DNA of 64,000 nt from Actimicrobium sp. CCC2.4 (GTDB lineage Bacteria; Pseudomonadota; Gammaproteobacteria; Burkholderiales; Burkholderiaceae_D): assembly GCF_034347385.1 (NCBI RefSeq), contig NZ_CP133777.1:3844001-3908000 (forward strand), read 5' to 3'. Shown piece after piece: positions 1-9,783 of the stretch. A program made the translations under genes and the position numbers. Every line of letters begins with the position of its first letter. The stretch's first letter is position 1. The notes under the pieces were generated by a model. The model searched no databases, was not told where the DNA came from, and saw only the letters and a program-made list of their open reading frames with translations.

Positions 1-1256
1 TGCAATTCGAACGGACCATGTTCTTCGATTGCCTTGATGCCATCGGCTTTGACATTGCCTGCCACGATGCCGGAAAACGCCCGCCGCAGATGCGCTGCCA
101 GCAAGTGCGGCTCCTGATTCTTGTGCAGGCGCAGCGCACGCATGTTGGCGTGGGTCGGTGCGAACGGTAGCTGGAATTCCTGATCGATCTTGAGCAACCA
201 GTTGAAGTAATACGCATCACCGTGGGTCTTGCGGAATTCGCGCACGGTCTTGATGCCCGCATCCATTTGCTGCGATACCAGCGCCGGGTCGTCCACGATG
301 ATCTGGTAGCGCGCCTGCGCCGCCGTACCGAGCGTGTCACCAATGAAGCGGTCGATCTGTTCGAAATAAGCTTGCGCGCTTTCCGGGCCGGTCAGGATTA
401 ACGGGAATGGAATCTCAGCGTTGGCTGGATGCAGCAAAATGCCGAGCAGGTAGAGGATTTCTTCGGCGGTCCCCGGACCACCCGGAAAGACAATGATGCC
501 GTGGCCGGCACGCACGAAGGCTTCGAGGCGCTTTTCGATATCCGGCAGGATCACCAGCTCATTGCAGATCGGGTTGGGTGACTCTGCCGCGATGATGCCC
601 GGTTCGGAAAAACCGACGTAGCGACTGTTCTGGATCCGCTGCTTCGAATGGCCGATGGTGGCACCTTTCATCGGTCCCTTCATCGCTCCCGGACCGCAGC
701 CGGTACAGATATCCAGACCGCGCAGACCGAGTTCGTAACCGACTGATTTGGTGTAGTTGTATTCGTTGCGCACAATCGAATGGCCACCCCAACACACCAC
801 CAGGTTCGGACTCAGCAGCGGCCGCAGTACCCGCGCATTGCGCAAGATATGGAACACCGCATCGGTCGCACCTTCGGACGTGTCGAGGTCGAGCGCGCCA
901 CTGTTGTAGATCGACTCGTCGACATAAATGATGTCGCGCAGCACCGCGAACAGGTGCTCGCGTATGCCGCGGATCATCTTGCCATCGACAAAGGCGCTGG
1001 CCGGCGCGCCGCGTACATCGAGCTTGATGCCGCGTTCGCGCAGCACGATACCGATATCAAAGTCCGGATAGCGCTCCAGCAGCACCTTGCCGTCGTCCAT
1101 GTCGCTGCCGCAATTGAGAACCGCCAGCGAGCAATTGCGAAACAGCTGGTACATGCCGCTGCGGCTGCGATCGAGCAACTTGTTGACTTCTGCTTTCGAC
1201 AGAACTTCAAGGTGGCCTTCAGGGGAAATCTGGGTATCAACAGTGGGATAAATCAT
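1..1256 (-). CDS. ppnN: Nucleotide 5'-monophosphate nucleosidase PpnN (YgdH/LOG family), 3' end beyond the window
   Basis: About 418 N-terminal residues are visible and the reading frame is still open at base 1, so the C-terminus (roughly 30-40 residues by family length) is missing. The N-terminal PpnN-type domain (about residues 10-140) is followed by a Rossmann-like LOG core with the phosphoribohydrolase signature PGGPGTAEE at 258-266. The family cleaves purine and pyrimidine nucleoside monophosphates to base plus ribose-5-phosphate and in E. coli responds to (p)ppGpp; that role is inferred from homology. ATG codons at 1262 and 1256 are in frame two codons apart; I chose 1256 because its MIYPT start resembles E. 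coli. It follows tcdA on the same strand after 51 bp, so co-transcription is possible. Confidence 0.93.
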   Translation of the reverse strand, partial: MIYPTVDTQISPEGHLEVLSKAEVNKLLDRSRSGMYQLFRNCSLAVLNCGSDMDDGKVLLERYPDFDIGIVLRERGIKLDVRGAPASAFVDGKMIRGIREHLFAVLRDIIYVDESIYNSGALDLDTSEGATDAVFHILRNARVLRPLLSPNLVVCWGGHSIVRNEYNYTKSVGYELGLRGLDICTGCGPGAMKGPMKGATIGHSKQRIQNSRYVGFSEPGIIAAESPNPICNELVILPDIEKRLEAFVRAGHGIIVFPGGPGTAEEILYLLGILLHPANAEIPFPLILTGPESAQAYFEQIDRFIGDTLGTAAQARYQIIVDDPALVSQQMDAGIKTVREFRKTHGDAYYFNWLLKIDQEFQLPFAPTHANMRALRLHKNQEPHLLAAHLRRAFSGIVAGNVKADGIKAIEEHGPFEL

Positions 1257-1307
1257 CAGCATCAATTCTCGAAAAAGTGGGGGACGATCTCAGTGTAGCG
1301 AGATCGA

Positions 1308-2150
1308 TTATTCCTCAAAAGCAATTTTGTTTAATACCTGCGATGCGGCAACAAGCCCGAAGGCAGCGGTCACGACCATGGCCGATCCGAACCCTGCACA
1401 ATTGAGTCCGGTGATACCGGCGACGGCCTCATCACTGTCGTCGTCAGCGCTTTCCGCTGCGGCCGGAAAGCGCAGGTGCTCGGTCGAAAACACCGCATCG
1501 ATACCAAACTTGTTGCGGGTACCACGCGGAAAACCGTGCTCCGAGCGCAGCCGCTTGCGCACCTTGGCCAGTAGCGGTTCCTGCTCGGTACGGCACAGGT
1601 CGCGCACTTCGATTTTGGTCGGATCGACCTGGCCACCGGCACCGCCGATGGTGATGAGCCGCAGCTTGTGCGTGCGGCAATAGGCGATCAGTGCAGTCTT
1701 GGCGCGGACGTTATCGATCGCATCGACGATGTAGTCGTAGCCGCGGCTGCCTATCATCGCATCGAGGTTATCGGCATCGATGAATTCCTCGATCTGGTTG
1801 ACCCGGCAAAACGGGTTGATCTGGGCGATGCGCTCGGCCAAGGCTGTCACCTTGGCCTGGCCCATCGTTGACGTCAGCGCATGAATCTGGCGATTGACAT
1901 TGGACTCGGCCAGGTTGTCGAGATCGATCATCGTGATCTGCCCGATGGCGCTGCGGGCCAGCGCTTCGACAATCCACGAACCGACGCCACCGACGCCAAT
2001 CACGCACACATGGGCAGCGCGAAATCGCGCCAGTGCGGGCGCGCCATACAAGCGCGCAATGCCACCAAAGCGGCGCTCAAAATCGATCTCGGGAAGTTCG
2101 GCAATCGCGGAGAGTGCGGTATCAGTCATGGGTACGGGGGAAAAAATCAT
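1308..2150 (-). CDS. tcdA: tRNA threonylcarbamoyladenosine dehydratase TcdA (CsdL/YgdL)
   Basis: 280-residue E1-like (ThiF/MoeB fold) protein. The ATP-binding glycine loop GVGGVG lies at residues 52-57, a conserved acidic segment (MIDLDNL) follows near 75, and an NxNRQ motif lies just after it. TcdA uses ATP to convert t6A37 of ANN-decoding tRNAs to the cyclic form ct6A. The length and the absence of the catalytic cysteine pattern of sulphur-carrier E1 enzymes fit TcdA better than MoeB or ThiF. A second ATG at 2129 (MTDTAL) is possible; neither start has a clear Shine-Dalgarno sequence. The t6A synthase gene sua5 is also in this window, in a different operon. Confidence 0.93.
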   Translation of the reverse strand: MIFSPVPMTDTALSAIAELPEIDFERRFGGIARLYGAPALARFRAAHVCVIGVGGVGSWIVEALARSAIGQITMIDLDNLAESNVNRQIHALTSTMGQAKVTALAERIAQINPFCRVNQIEEFIDADNLDAMIGSRGYDYIVDAIDNVRAKTALIAYCRTHKLRLITIGGAGGQVDPTKIEVRDLCRTEQEPLLAKVRKRLRSEHGFPRGTRNKFGIDAVFSTEHLRFPAAAESADDDSDEAVAGITGLNCAGFGSAMVVTAAFGLVAASQVLNKIAFEE

Positions 2151-2266
2151 CCGCCATTTTAACGGACGGGATCATTGTGTTTGCGCCTAAAATCATGGTC
2201 ACTGCATTCACCTCTCTATCAAGGACATCACGATGACCAGCATGACCAACATCAGCGGAGCCTGCC

Positions 2267-2902
2267 ATGTCGATCGCTGACCTGCGCAAGGATTACAGCC
2301 AGTCCAGCCTGTCGCGCGCCGACGTGCTCGACGACCCGATCCGGCAATTCGGCAAATGGTTCGACGAAGCACTGGCAGCGCAAGTACCGGAACCGAACGC
2401 GATGAGCCTGGCTACGGTGGCCGCCGACGGACGACCATCGTCACGCATCGTGCTGATCAAGGAATTCGATGCGCGCGGCTTTGTCTGGTTCACCAATTAC
2501 GGCAGCCGCAAGGGCCAGGAATTGCAGCACAACGGCCATGCAGCACTGCTGTTCCACTGGGTCGAACTGGAACGCCAGGTTCGCATCGAAGGCCGCGTCG
2601 AACGGATCACGGACGAGGACAACGATGCCTACTTCAATAGCCGCCCGCTAATGAGCCGCATCGGCGCGATCGCCTCGGCGCAAAGCGAGCCGGTCGCCAG
2701 CCGCCGGGAACTGGAGGCACGTTTCAGTGCCGCCGAAGTCGCCAGCGGACCGGCTCCGGCAAGACCTGCGCATTGGGGTGGCTACCGGCTGGTACCCGAT
2801 TACCTTGAATTCTGGCAAGGCCGGCCATCGCGCCTGCATGACCGGATCGCCTACCAGCAACTGTCGGATGGTAACTGGGAGCGAGAGCGCCTGCAGCCCT
2901 AG
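2267..2902 (+). CDS. pdxH: Pyridoxamine 5'-phosphate oxidase
   Basis: 211-residue FMN-dependent PdxH that oxidises pyridoxine/pyridoxamine 5'-phosphate to pyridoxal 5'-phosphate in the cytoplasm. The split-barrel FMN domain (about residues 35-130) includes RIVLIKEFD and the [10 protein letters not shown] segment. The PdxH C-terminal dimerisation domain (about 165-211) ends in the family pattern ERLQP. Length matches the family. The start has a GGAG ribosome binding site 6-7 bp upstream. It converges with msrA with only 4 bp between the stop codons, so any shared terminator lies inside coding sequence. Confidence 0.95.
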   Translation: MSIADLRKDYSQSSLSRADVLDDPIRQFGKWFDEALAAQVPEPNAMSLATVAADGRPSSRIVLIKEFDARGFVWFTNYGSRKGQELQHNGHAALLFHWVELERQVRIEGRVERITDEDNDAYFNSRPLMSRIGAIASAQSEPVASRRELEARFSAAEVASGPAPARPAHWGGYRLVPDYLEFWQGRPSRLHDRIAYQQLSDGNWERERLQP

Positions 2903-2906
2903 CTGC

Positions 2907-3437
2907 CTAAGACCGCAGCTTGGCCGTGAACAGTTTGCGGAACTTGGCTACCTTGGGTTCGACCACGAACGCGCAATAGCCCTGCTCCGGATGCTGGACG
3001 AAGTAGTTCTGGTGGTAGTCCTCGGCCTTGTAGTACGTGGTCGCAGGACTGAGTTCGGTGACGATAGGCGCATCCCAGACGTTGGCCATTTCGGCCGTCA
3101 CGTGGTGCGCCATGTCTTCCTGCTCCTGCGAGTGGAAATAAATCACTGACCGATACTGTGTGCCGACATCAGCACCTTGCCGGTTCAGCGTAGTCGGGTC
3201 ATGGATCGTGAAAAAAACCTCCAGCAGTTCGCGGTAGCTGACGACGCTATTGTCAAAGCTGATCCGGACGACTTCGGCATGGCCGGTGGTGCCGTTGCAT
3301 ACGGCTTCGTAGCTTGGATTGACGACGCCGCCGCCGGTATAACCGGACTCGACCGCCAGCACGCCATTGAGTTGCTGATACACCGCTTCGGTGCACCAGA
3401 AACAGCCTCCGCCTAATGTTGCCATTTCTGTTGCCAT
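2907..3437 (-). CDS. msrA: Peptide methionine-(S)-S-oxide reductase MsrA
   Basis: 176-residue MsrA that reduces the S-epimer of methionine sulfoxide in proteins and free methionine. The catalytic motif GGCFWC lies at residues 10-15, with Cys12 as the sulfenic-acid-forming nucleophile. The GYTGG and GHAEVV motifs that shape the active site follow, and further cysteines that could resolve the intermediate are present (Cys47 region and near the C-terminus). A strong AGAAGGAG ribosome binding site sits just before the ATG. No MsrB domain is fused. It is a single gene convergent with pdxH and divergent from the flavin reductase. Confidence 0.95.
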   Translation of the reverse strand: MATEMATLGGGCFWCTEAVYQQLNGVLAVESGYTGGGVVNPSYEAVCNGTTGHAEVVRISFDNSVVSYRELLEVFFTIHDPTTLNRQGADVGTQYRSVIYFHSQEQEDMAHHVTAEMANVWDAPIVTELSPATTYYKAEDYHQNYFVQHPEQGYCAFVVEPKVAKFRKLFTAKLRS

Positions 3438-3537
3438 GTTCGCTCCTTCTGTTTTGAGCCCTGACTTTAACGCAAACCAGAGTGCTCCGCAGCCAAGCTA
3501 CTTTTTCGGCATAATGTCGCAACTCTCAGGAAGCCCG

Positions 3538-4056
3538 ATGCCATTGCCCATTCAAAACCCCGTCACGACGCCATTCGACAGCCGTCATTTTCGCCATGCG
3601 CTGTCGCAGTTCGCCACTGGCGTCACCGTCATCACGACCCGGACTGCCGATGGCACGATGCTGGGATTGACCGCCACCTCGTTCAACTCGGTATCACTGC
3701 AACCACCGCTGGTACTATGGAGCCTCGGCTGTACTGCCAACAGCATGGCAGGTTTCAATGACAGCACCCATTACATAATCAATGTGCTGGCCGCCGACCA
3801 GTCGGCGCTGGCCAACCGTTTTGCCAGCCGTATCGAAGACCGGTTCGCTGATATCGCACTGGATTTTTCCGCCAACGGCCAGCCGGTCCTGCGCGGCGCA
3901 GTCGCCTGGTTCGAGTGCAGCAACCGCAGTCGCTATCCGGAAGGCGACCATATCATTTTTGTCGGTGAAGTCACGCATTGCGAAGTGGGCTCAGGCGCGC
4001 CGCTGGTCTATTACGGTGGCGCTTATTGTTCCGCGAGTGCGCTGCCGGCGGCCTAG
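3538..4056 (+). CDS. Flavin reductase family protein (DIM6/NTAB-type FMN-binding split barrel)
   Basis: 172 residues when started at ATG 3538, which has a GGAAG ribosome binding site; an in-frame ATG at 3514 would add 8 residues. The N-terminal pattern FRHALSQFATGVTVITT and TATSFNSVSLQPPLV is typical of the short-chain flavin reductases that supply FMNH2 to two-component monooxygenases or reduce flavin with NAD(P)H. The C-terminal part carries the usual GDHIIFVGEV segment. No monooxygenase partner lies nearby, so the physiological partner is unknown. It ends in a bidirectional hairpin terminator shared with the convergent ompW-like gene. Confidence 0.88.
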   Translation: MPLPIQNPVTTPFDSRHFRHALSQFATGVTVITTRTADGTMLGLTATSFNSVSLQPPLVLWSLGCTANSMAGFNDSTHYIINVLAADQSALANRFASRIEDRFADIALDFSANGQPVLRGAVAWFECSNRSRYPEGDHIIFVGEVTHCEVGSGAPLVYYGGAYCSASALPAA

Positions 4057-4072
4057 ACGCTGCAATAAAAAA

Positions 4073-4105
4073 AGCGCTGCAGGCGGATCGCCTGCAGCGC
4101 TTTTT
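4073..4105. terminator. Bidirectional rho-independent terminator
   Basis: A 13-bp perfect stem (4073-4085 with 4089-4101) around a 3-nt loop, preceded by a run of seven A and followed by five T. It can end transcription of the flavin reductase on the plus strand and of the OmpW-like gene on the minus strand. Confidence 0.9.
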
Positions 4106-4139
4106 CTTTGCTGCTGCGCGGGTCAGCGCAGCAGCCTGT

Positions 4140-4826
4140 TCAGAACTTGTAGCCGACTGAAATACTGAAGGCAACCGGATCGAGCTTGGTGTCGATGGTG
4201 CGCTTGGTGCCGGAAGAATCCAGCGTGGCCGTGGTCTTCAGGTAGGTCTTGACCAGTGCCGAATCAATGAACCAGCGGTCGTTGATCGCATAGGTGGCGC
4301 CGATCTGCGGCGAAATACCGAACTTTGCCTCGATGTCGACGTTGGTCGGACCCAGCAATGCCACCAGCGTTGAACTCGCATGCGCATCACGGAAATAAGC
4401 ATAGGTCACGCCCAGCCCGACATACGGACGAAACCGTGCGGTCGGTTCGAGCAAGCGGTACTGCACGAACAAGGTTGGCGGCAATTGCTGGACGTCGCCG
4501 ATCTTACCGACGCCGTTGATCGAGCCCTTGCCGACCATGTCATGGCGGTACGGCAAGCCAAGCACCAGCTCGGTCGAGATGTTATCCGTGATCATGTAAG
4601 TTGCCGCGACAATCGGTGCATACGCACTGTTGACGTCAACCTTCACGCCGCCCAGACCGGGACCGCTCAGGTCGCCGCTATGGACCATCGGCGTGATCAG
4701 GTTTTCACCGACTTTGACCATCCATTGACCGGCCGACTGGGCCGATGCCGGCAGGGCTGCCGTGGCGAGTGCGGCAACAGCCACCACGGCAAGCAGCCGG
4801 GGCAAAGCAAATACGGATTTGTTCAT
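4140..4826 (-). CDS. ompW: OmpW family outer membrane protein
   Basis: 228 residues with a Sec signal peptide (cleavage after ALPASA, near residue 29) and alternating beta-strand sequence ending in YKF, the terminal aromatic needed for BAM-dependent insertion. OmpW proteins form 8-stranded barrels with a hydrophobic channel. The motifs LPPTLFVQYRL and FRPYVGLGVTY match the family. An upstream SD-like GGAG lies before the ATG. It lies 71 bp downstream of the GDSL esterase gene on the same strand; whether the two work together (for example in uptake of hydrolysis products) is only inference. Confidence 0.9.
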   Translation of the reverse strand: MNKSVFALPRLLAVVAVAALATAALPASAQSAGQWMVKVGENLITPMVHSGDLSGPGLGGVKVDVNSAYAPIVAATYMITDNISTELVLGLPYRHDMVGKGSINGVGKIGDVQQLPPTLFVQYRLLEPTARFRPYVGLGVTYAYFRDAHASSTLVALLGPTNVDIEAKFGISPQIGATYAINDRWFIDSALVKTYLKTTATLDSSGTKRTIDTKLDPVAFSISVGYKF

Positions 4827-4897
4827 GTGTCTTCTCCAGTTCGAGGAATACGCGTTGTGTGTTGTTCTTTACCGGCGGCAGGAGTCGCTCTGCGTGA

Positions 4898-5965
4898 TCA
4901 GAACCAGCCTTTTTTCGCCAGTTGCAGCGTGACGTAATCGGCGAACAGGCGATGACCGAAGATGGTCGGATGGACCGAGTCGGCAAACAGGAAGCCGGCA
5001 TTGGCGCTCGGGATCAGCGTGCTGGCATTGCAGAACAGCGATGACCCGCTTGGCAGTTTGGTCAGATCGCATGCCGGCACAGTGAAGTTGGTCACGCCGT
5101 ACTGGACCGAGTTGGTGAACACGTCCTTGTTGGCGGCATTGGCATCGACCACCACCACATTGAGTGCCAGGTCAGCAACCGCTTTCTGGAAGGTCGCATT
5201 GAAGGTGTTGACCAGACCGGTCAGCAGCGCCCGTCCATCGGCCGTAATCGATGCACCGTACGGTGTTGCCGCACTGTCCGGCAGGTTCATCACGACGATA
5301 TATTTGGCACCCTTGGCGAGGATCTTGTCGCGCACGTAACCGGCCAGTTCGGTGGCGGCCGTCGCCATTGCCAGCCCGGCGGTTTGCTGGGCGGCCTGTG
5401 CAGCGGCACCAACGCTGGCGGCAGTCGCGCCTGGTGCGGTGCTAGCGGCACCGATGACGGCGGCGACATAGCCGGCCTGGTAAAACACGTCGTTATTGCC
5501 ACCGTAGACAAACACCAGGTCGGTCGGCTTGTAGCTGACGTTGGCCGCCAGATGGTTGTCCATCTGGGTTTTCATCGGGATCGTCAGCGCGCCGGTGTCA
5601 TGACCGATACCGTTGATGCTGGTGACGCGCGAACCACCCTGGCCATAGGCCGTGCAACTGGTTTTCGGACAGGTCACGCTGGTGGTGGCATAGCCCACCA
5701 CGTTAGGCGTAATTGTCAGGTTGAGCTTGGCCGCAATGTCTTCGATCCAGATGGGGCCGGGGTTGGTGGTGAACTTGCCGCCGGTCGGCAGACCGGTAGC
5801 GGGATTGATCGTGGCCGGTGCATACGACCCGGCATCGCTGAGGCTGTCACCAAACGAAATGACCGCACTGAATTGTGGTTTGGAAGGACTGCCGGTGCTG
5901 CCGCCGCCACAACCGGCGAGGACGGCGAGGGAAAGAACAGCGGCGGATAGCTTGAACTGTTGCAT
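4898..5965 (-). CDS. SGNH/GDSL-family lipoprotein esterase
   Basis: 355 residues. A lipobox (LAGC, Cys19) predicts a lipid-anchored periplasmic or outer-membrane protein. SGNH blocks are visible: block I GDSLSDAG with nucleophile Ser41, the block III GGNND motif with the oxyanion-hole Asn, and block V with Asp329 and His332 (DSVHP). An alanine-rich segment separates blocks III and V. The family hydrolyses esters, lipids or polysaccharide acetyl groups; the substrate cannot be read from sequence. The missing autotransporter barrel distinguishes it from the longer EstA-type enzymes. An AGGAG-type ribosome binding site precedes the start. Confidence 0.87.
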   Translation of the reverse strand: MQQFKLSAAVLSLAVLAGCGGGSTGSPSKPQFSAVISFGDSLSDAGSYAPATINPATGLPTGGKFTTNPGPIWIEDIAAKLNLTITPNVVGYATTSVTCPKTSCTAYGQGGSRVTSINGIGHDTGALTIPMKTQMDNHLAANVSYKPTDLVFVYGGNNDVFYQAGYVAAVIGAASTAPGATAASVGAAAQAAQQTAGLAMATAATELAGYVRDKILAKGAKYIVVMNLPDSAATPYGASITADGRALLTGLVNTFNATFQKAVADLALNVVVVDANAANKDVFTNSVQYGVTNFTVPACDLTKLPSGSSLFCNASTLIPSANAGFLFADSVHPTIFGHRLFADYVTLQLAKKGWF

Positions 5966-6104
5966 TGCGTGTCTCCTTTAAAAGGCTTTTTATAACGAAC
6001 GAAAAACTCCACAAAAACGCACGTGTGTTCTTTTAATTTCGGTCGAGTATGTCACTGATAACAGTGCTTGACCATACGCAAAGTCCCGTTCGGATAGCCT
6101 GAAA

Positions 6105-7106
6105 TTAGAGGAGACGCTCCAGAATGCCTGCCGAGTCGTGGGCCGCCCGGCGCAGGCGATCATTGATGGCTTGCCAGTCGGCCGAACCAGGCGGTGCCTC
6201 GATCAGGATCAGGTCCGCATCGGCCATGTCGAGCAGACGCAATCCGGCATACAGGCCATGGGCATAGCCGGCCGGCGACGACGGCAATTGCAGCGCACCG
6301 GCGTGATGAACGGCGCTCCAGTGCAGCAGTGCAACCCGGCGACCGGCCGCAGCCAGTTGCTGCAAGGTCGGCGCAATATCTGCGCTGGCAATCATCGCCA
6401 CCGGCGTGCGCGGTGCATAGTGCGCTTCGAGCGTGCCGGAAGCGCGCGGTGCAGCGGCGTCCGGTGCGGCCGGTGTCACGCCGAGTACCTGCGCCAGTTG
6501 CAAGGTGGTGATGCGACCGGGACGCAGCAGTACCGGACCATGCGAGTCCAGCCGCGACAAGTCGATGATGCTCGACTCGATCCCGACTTCGCTCTGGCCG
6601 CCATCGAGGATCAGGTCGACCGACCCATCGGTAAATTCATCGCGCACATGCTGCGCGATGGTCGGGCTGACATGGCCGAACTTGTTGGCCGACGGCGCGG
6701 CGATACCGCCCTTGCCACCCTTGAAAGCGCGCAATAAGGCTTGCGCCACCGGATGCGACGGACAACGCACGCCGATCGAATTTTGCCCGCCCGCCACTGC
6801 TGCCGGAATATGTGCGGCACGCGGCAGGATCAGCGTCAGCGGACCCGGCCAAAAGGCATCGATCAGGGCCTGCGCCTCGTTGGGAATCGCACTGACCCAG
6901 TAGCCGGGGTCGGCCTCCGGTGCCAGATGCACGATCACCGGATGATTCGACGGCCGGCCCTTGGCGGCATAAATGCGTGCAATCGCCGCCGGGTTTTCGG
7001 CATCGGCACCGAGGCCGTAGACGGTCTCGGTCGGAAATGCCACCAGCCGGCCCTGTTCGAGCAGCGCGGCAGCGCGGAGGATGTCATCGTCGTGCAGCAG
7101 GCTCAC
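6105..7106 (-). CDS. L-threonylcarbamoyladenylate synthase, Sua5 type
   Basis: 333 residues with two domains: an N-terminal YrdC domain (about 10-200) carrying the ATP/threonine-binding patterns FPTETVYGLGADA, KGRPSNHP and APSANKFGHVSPT, and a C-terminal Sua5 domain (about 225-333) opened by the ASGTLEAHYAPRTP linker. It makes threonylcarbamoyl-AMP for t6A37 of tRNA. It is last in the purE-purK-sua5 stretch, 9 bp after purK, an arrangement I associate with Burkholderiales. Confidence 0.93.
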   Translation of the reverse strand: MSLLHDDDILRAAALLEQGRLVAFPTETVYGLGADAENPAAIARIYAAKGRPSNHPVIVHLAPEADPGYWVSAIPNEAQALIDAFWPGPLTLILPRAAHIPAAVAGGQNSIGVRCPSHPVAQALLRAFKGGKGGIAAPSANKFGHVSPTIAQHVRDEFTDGSVDLILDGGQSEVGIESSIIDLSRLDSHGPVLLRPGRITTLQLAQVLGVTPAAPDAAAPRASGTLEAHYAPRTPVAMIASADIAPTLQQLAAAGRRVALLHWSAVHHAGALQLPSSPAGYAHGLYAGLRLLDMADADLILIEAPPGSADWQAINDRLRRAAHDSAGILERLL

Positions 7107-7115
7107 GCGTGCGCC

Positions 7116-8309
7116 TTAGCGTGCAATGCGCAGGATCGCGCACGCTGCCTGCAAGCTCGCTTGCGCGTGATCCAGCGTCGCCGCGACGAAGGTCACGTGG
7201 CCCATCTTGCGGGACGGCCGCGGATCATCCTTGCCGTACAAATGCAGCGATGCACCGGGCAAGGCCAGCACGCGATCCCAAGCCGGCTCGATCCGTTCGC
7301 CGGTGGCGACATCGAACCACAAATCGCCAAGCAGATTGAGCATCACCGCCGGCGAATGCTGGCGCACATCGCCCAGCGTCAGTCCGGCCATCGCCCGCAC
7401 CTGCTGCGCGAACTGGCTGGTGATACAGGCATCGATCGTGTAATGCCCGCTGTTATGCGGTCGCGGTGCCATCTCGTTGACGACCAATGACCCATCGTCA
7501 AGGATAAAAAATTCGATGCACAGTACGCCGACATAACCGAGATGGTCGATGATCGCCAGCGCCGCATCATGGGCCCGCATCGCGCAATCGGCCGACACGT
7601 TCGGACCGGGCACGGTGGTGGTGAAGAGGATGCCGTCGCGATGGACGTTTTCGGCAATTGGATAGACCACCGATTTTCCATCATGGCCGCGCGCTGCCAG
7701 CACCGAGACTTCATAGGCCAGCGGCAGCATTTTTTCGAGCACGCACGGCACGCCGTTCATGCCGGCAAATGCGGTGCGTAATTCGGCGATGGTCGTGACG
7801 CGGGCCTGGCCCTTGCCGTCGTAACCGAGCCGCACTGTTTTCAAAATACCGGGCAGTAGCCCATCGCTCACGGTGTCGATATCGCTATCGGCAGCGATCA
7901 GCTGGTGCGGTGCCGGCAGCACGCCGGAGCGTGCGGCGCAATCGATGAAGAAGCGCTTCTCGACCATCCGGTCCTGCGCCACCGACACGCACGCCGCCGA
8001 CGGCGAGACGCTGGCATGCTGCGCCAGCAAGTCCAGGCTGGCAGCCGGCACGTTCTCGAATTCGGTCGTCACGGCCGCGCATTGCACGGCCAGTTCCTGC
8101 AGCGCACCGGCGTCGTCGTAACGCGCCACCAGATGCCGGTCGGCCGCATGTGCGGCCGGCGATTCATCGACCGGCTCCAGCACCGCGACTTTGTAGCCCA
8201 TCGCTTGTGCGGCATGGACGAACATCCGGCCGAGCTGGCCGCCGCCCATCACGCCGAGCCACGTAGCCGGGGTTGCCGATGGAATCAATGCAGGCTGCAG
8301 GTCGCTCAT
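7116..8309 (-). CDS. purK: 5-(carboxyamino)imidazole ribonucleotide synthase PurK
   Basis: 397-residue ATP-grasp enzyme converting AIR, bicarbonate and ATP to N5-CAIR in purine synthesis. The N-terminal preATP-grasp segment [12 protein letters not shown] (about 19-30), the ATP-grasp region with [12 protein letters not shown], and the C-terminal metal-binding HNSGHYTID segment are present. It overlaps purE by 4 bp (ATGA), so translation is probably coupled. Its product is the substrate of PurE encoded immediately upstream in the operon. Confidence 0.96.
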   Translation of the reverse strand: MSDLQPALIPSATPATWLGVMGGGQLGRMFVHAAQAMGYKVAVLEPVDESPAAHAADRHLVARYDDAGALQELAVQCAAVTTEFENVPAASLDLLAQHASVSPSAACVSVAQDRMVEKRFFIDCAARSGVLPAPHQLIAADSDIDTVSDGLLPGILKTVRLGYDGKGQARVTTIAELRTAFAGMNGVPCVLEKMLPLAYEVSVLAARGHDGKSVVYPIAENVHRDGILFTTTVPGPNVSADCAMRAHDAALAIIDHLGYVGVLCIEFFILDDGSLVVNEMAPRPHNSGHYTIDACITSQFAQQVRAMAGLTLGDVRQHSPAVMLNLLGDLWFDVATGERIEPAWDRVLALPGASLHLYGKDDPRPSRKMGHVTFVAATLDHAQASLQAACAILRIAR

Positions 8310-8797
8310 AACGGCAATACCATCGCCAGCGCGACTTGCGTCTGCGCCGTGCGGAATACCTCGAGTTTGGCGGCCAGCGCGTCATCGGTGGTCGCCATCA
8401 TCGCAATGGCGGCCAATGCCGCATTGGCGGCACCGGCTTCACCGATGGCGAAGGTCGCGACCGGAATGCCCTTCGGCATCTGCACGATCGACAGCAATGA
8501 ATCCTCGCCGCGTAAATATTTCGATGGTACCGGCACGCCCAGCACCGGCACGATGGTCTTGGCCGCCAGCATGCCCGGCAAGTGCGCTGCACCGCCGGCA
8601 CCGGCGATGATCGCGACCAGGCCGCGCGCACGGGCGCTTTCGGCATAGGCAAACAATTGGTCCGGCATCCGGTGTGCCGAGATCACTTGCGCCTCATGCG
8701 CGATACCAAAATCCTTGAGCATCGCGACCGCATGTTGCATCACGTCCCAGTCGGATGAGGAACCCATCACGACGCCGACTTTTACTGATTCAGTCAT
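8306..8797 (-). CDS. purE: 5-(carboxyamino)imidazole ribonucleotide mutase PurE
   Basis: 163-residue class I PurE. The [12 protein letters not shown] start holds the nucleotide-binding serine/aspartate cluster, and SAHRMPD holds the catalytic histidine near residue 42. It moves the carboxyl group from N5 to C4 of the imidazole ring (N5-CAIR to CAIR). It sits 1 bp after the purC stop and overlaps purK by 4 bp, a tight purC-purE-purK order in which PurC uses the PurE product. Confidence 0.96.
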   Translation of the reverse strand: MTESVKVGVVMGSSSDWDVMQHAVAMLKDFGIAHEAQVISAHRMPDQLFAYAESARARGLVAIIAGAGGAAHLPGMLAAKTIVPVLGVPVPSKYLRGEDSLLSIVQMPKGIPVATFAIGEAGAANAALAAIAMMATTDDALAAKLEVFRTAQTQVALAMVLPL

Positions 8798-8798
8798 C

Positions 8799-9695
8799 TC
8801 AGTCCTCCAGCGTGCCGCCGGTCAGGCGCTCGAGCGCTTCGCGGTATTTGGCACCGGTTTTTGCGATCACGTCGGCGGGCAGGGTCGGTGCCGGCGCGGT
8901 CTTCGGCCAGTCGGTCAATGTCTCGAGATAGTCGCGCACGAACTGTTTGTCGAACGACGGTGGCGAACTGCCCGGCGCGTACGAATCGGCTGGCCAGAAA
9001 CGTGACGAGTCGGCCGTCAGCACTTCATCCATCAGGTACATCGTGCCATCGGCATCGAGGCCGAATTCGAACTTGGTGTCGGCGATGATGATGCCGCGCG
9101 TGGCGGCATAATCGGCTGCTGCCTGGTACAAGGCGATACTGACATCGCGCATCTTCGCGGCCAGTTCTGCACCAATGCGCTGCTCCATGTCGGCGAAGCT
9201 GATGTTCTCGTCGTGCTCGCCGAGTTCGGCCTTGGCCGCCGGTGAGAAGATCGGTGCGGCCAGCTTGTCGGCCTGGCGCAAACCGGCCGGCAACGCCACG
9301 CCGCAGACCGCGCCGGTGGCCTGGTAATCCTTCCAGCCGGAGCCGATCAGGTAACCGCGCACGACCGCCTCAACCATGATCGGCTGCAGCCGCTTGGCCA
9401 CCACCGCACGACCGCGCACCTGGTCGATTTCATTGGCTTGCACGACCGATTCCGGCGTCACGCCGGTCAGGTGATTCGGCACGATGGCGGCGAGTTTTTC
9501 GAACCAGAAATTCGACATCTGGTTGAGCACGCGACCCTTGGCCGGAATCGCTTCGTTCATCACGACATCAAACGCCGACAGGCGGTCCGTCGTGACGATG
9601 AGGATCTGGTCGTCACCGACGGCGTAGTTGTCGCGCACTTTGCCGCGGCCCAGCAGCGGCAGGGACGGGATCTCGGACTGATAAAGACTGGTCAT
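8799..9695 (-). CDS. purC: Phosphoribosylaminoimidazole-succinocarboxamide synthase (SAICAR synthase)
   Basis: About 298 residues from the ATG at 9695 (MTSLYQ), which has a GGAAAA stretch upstream; in-frame ATGs at 9707 and 9734 would add 4 or 13 residues without homology support. The protein carries the SAICAR synthase motifs [11 protein letters not shown] near residue 15, [11 protein letters not shown] and the late [14 protein letters not shown] segment. It joins CAIR and aspartate using ATP. Its length is that of the longer, yeast-like PurC subtype common in Betaproteobacteria. Confidence 0.95.
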   Translation of the reverse strand: MTSLYQSEIPSLPLLGRGKVRDNYAVGDDQILIVTTDRLSAFDVVMNEAIPAKGRVLNQMSNFWFEKLAAIVPNHLTGVTPESVVQANEIDQVRGRAVVAKRLQPIMVEAVVRGYLIGSGWKDYQATGAVCGVALPAGLRQADKLAAPIFSPAAKAELGEHDENISFADMEQRIGAELAAKMRDVSIALYQAAADYAATRGIIIADTKFEFGLDADGTMYLMDEVLTADSSRFWPADSYAPGSSPPSFDKQFVRDYLETLTDWPKTAPAPTLPADVIAKTGAKYREALERLTGGTLED

Positions 9696-9783
9696 ATGTT
9701 TTTCCATAAATTCCGGCCGGGGATGCATGCGCAACGCCGGCCGTTAGGTGCCCCGTGGGACAGGTTACTGTTCAATGATCGAC

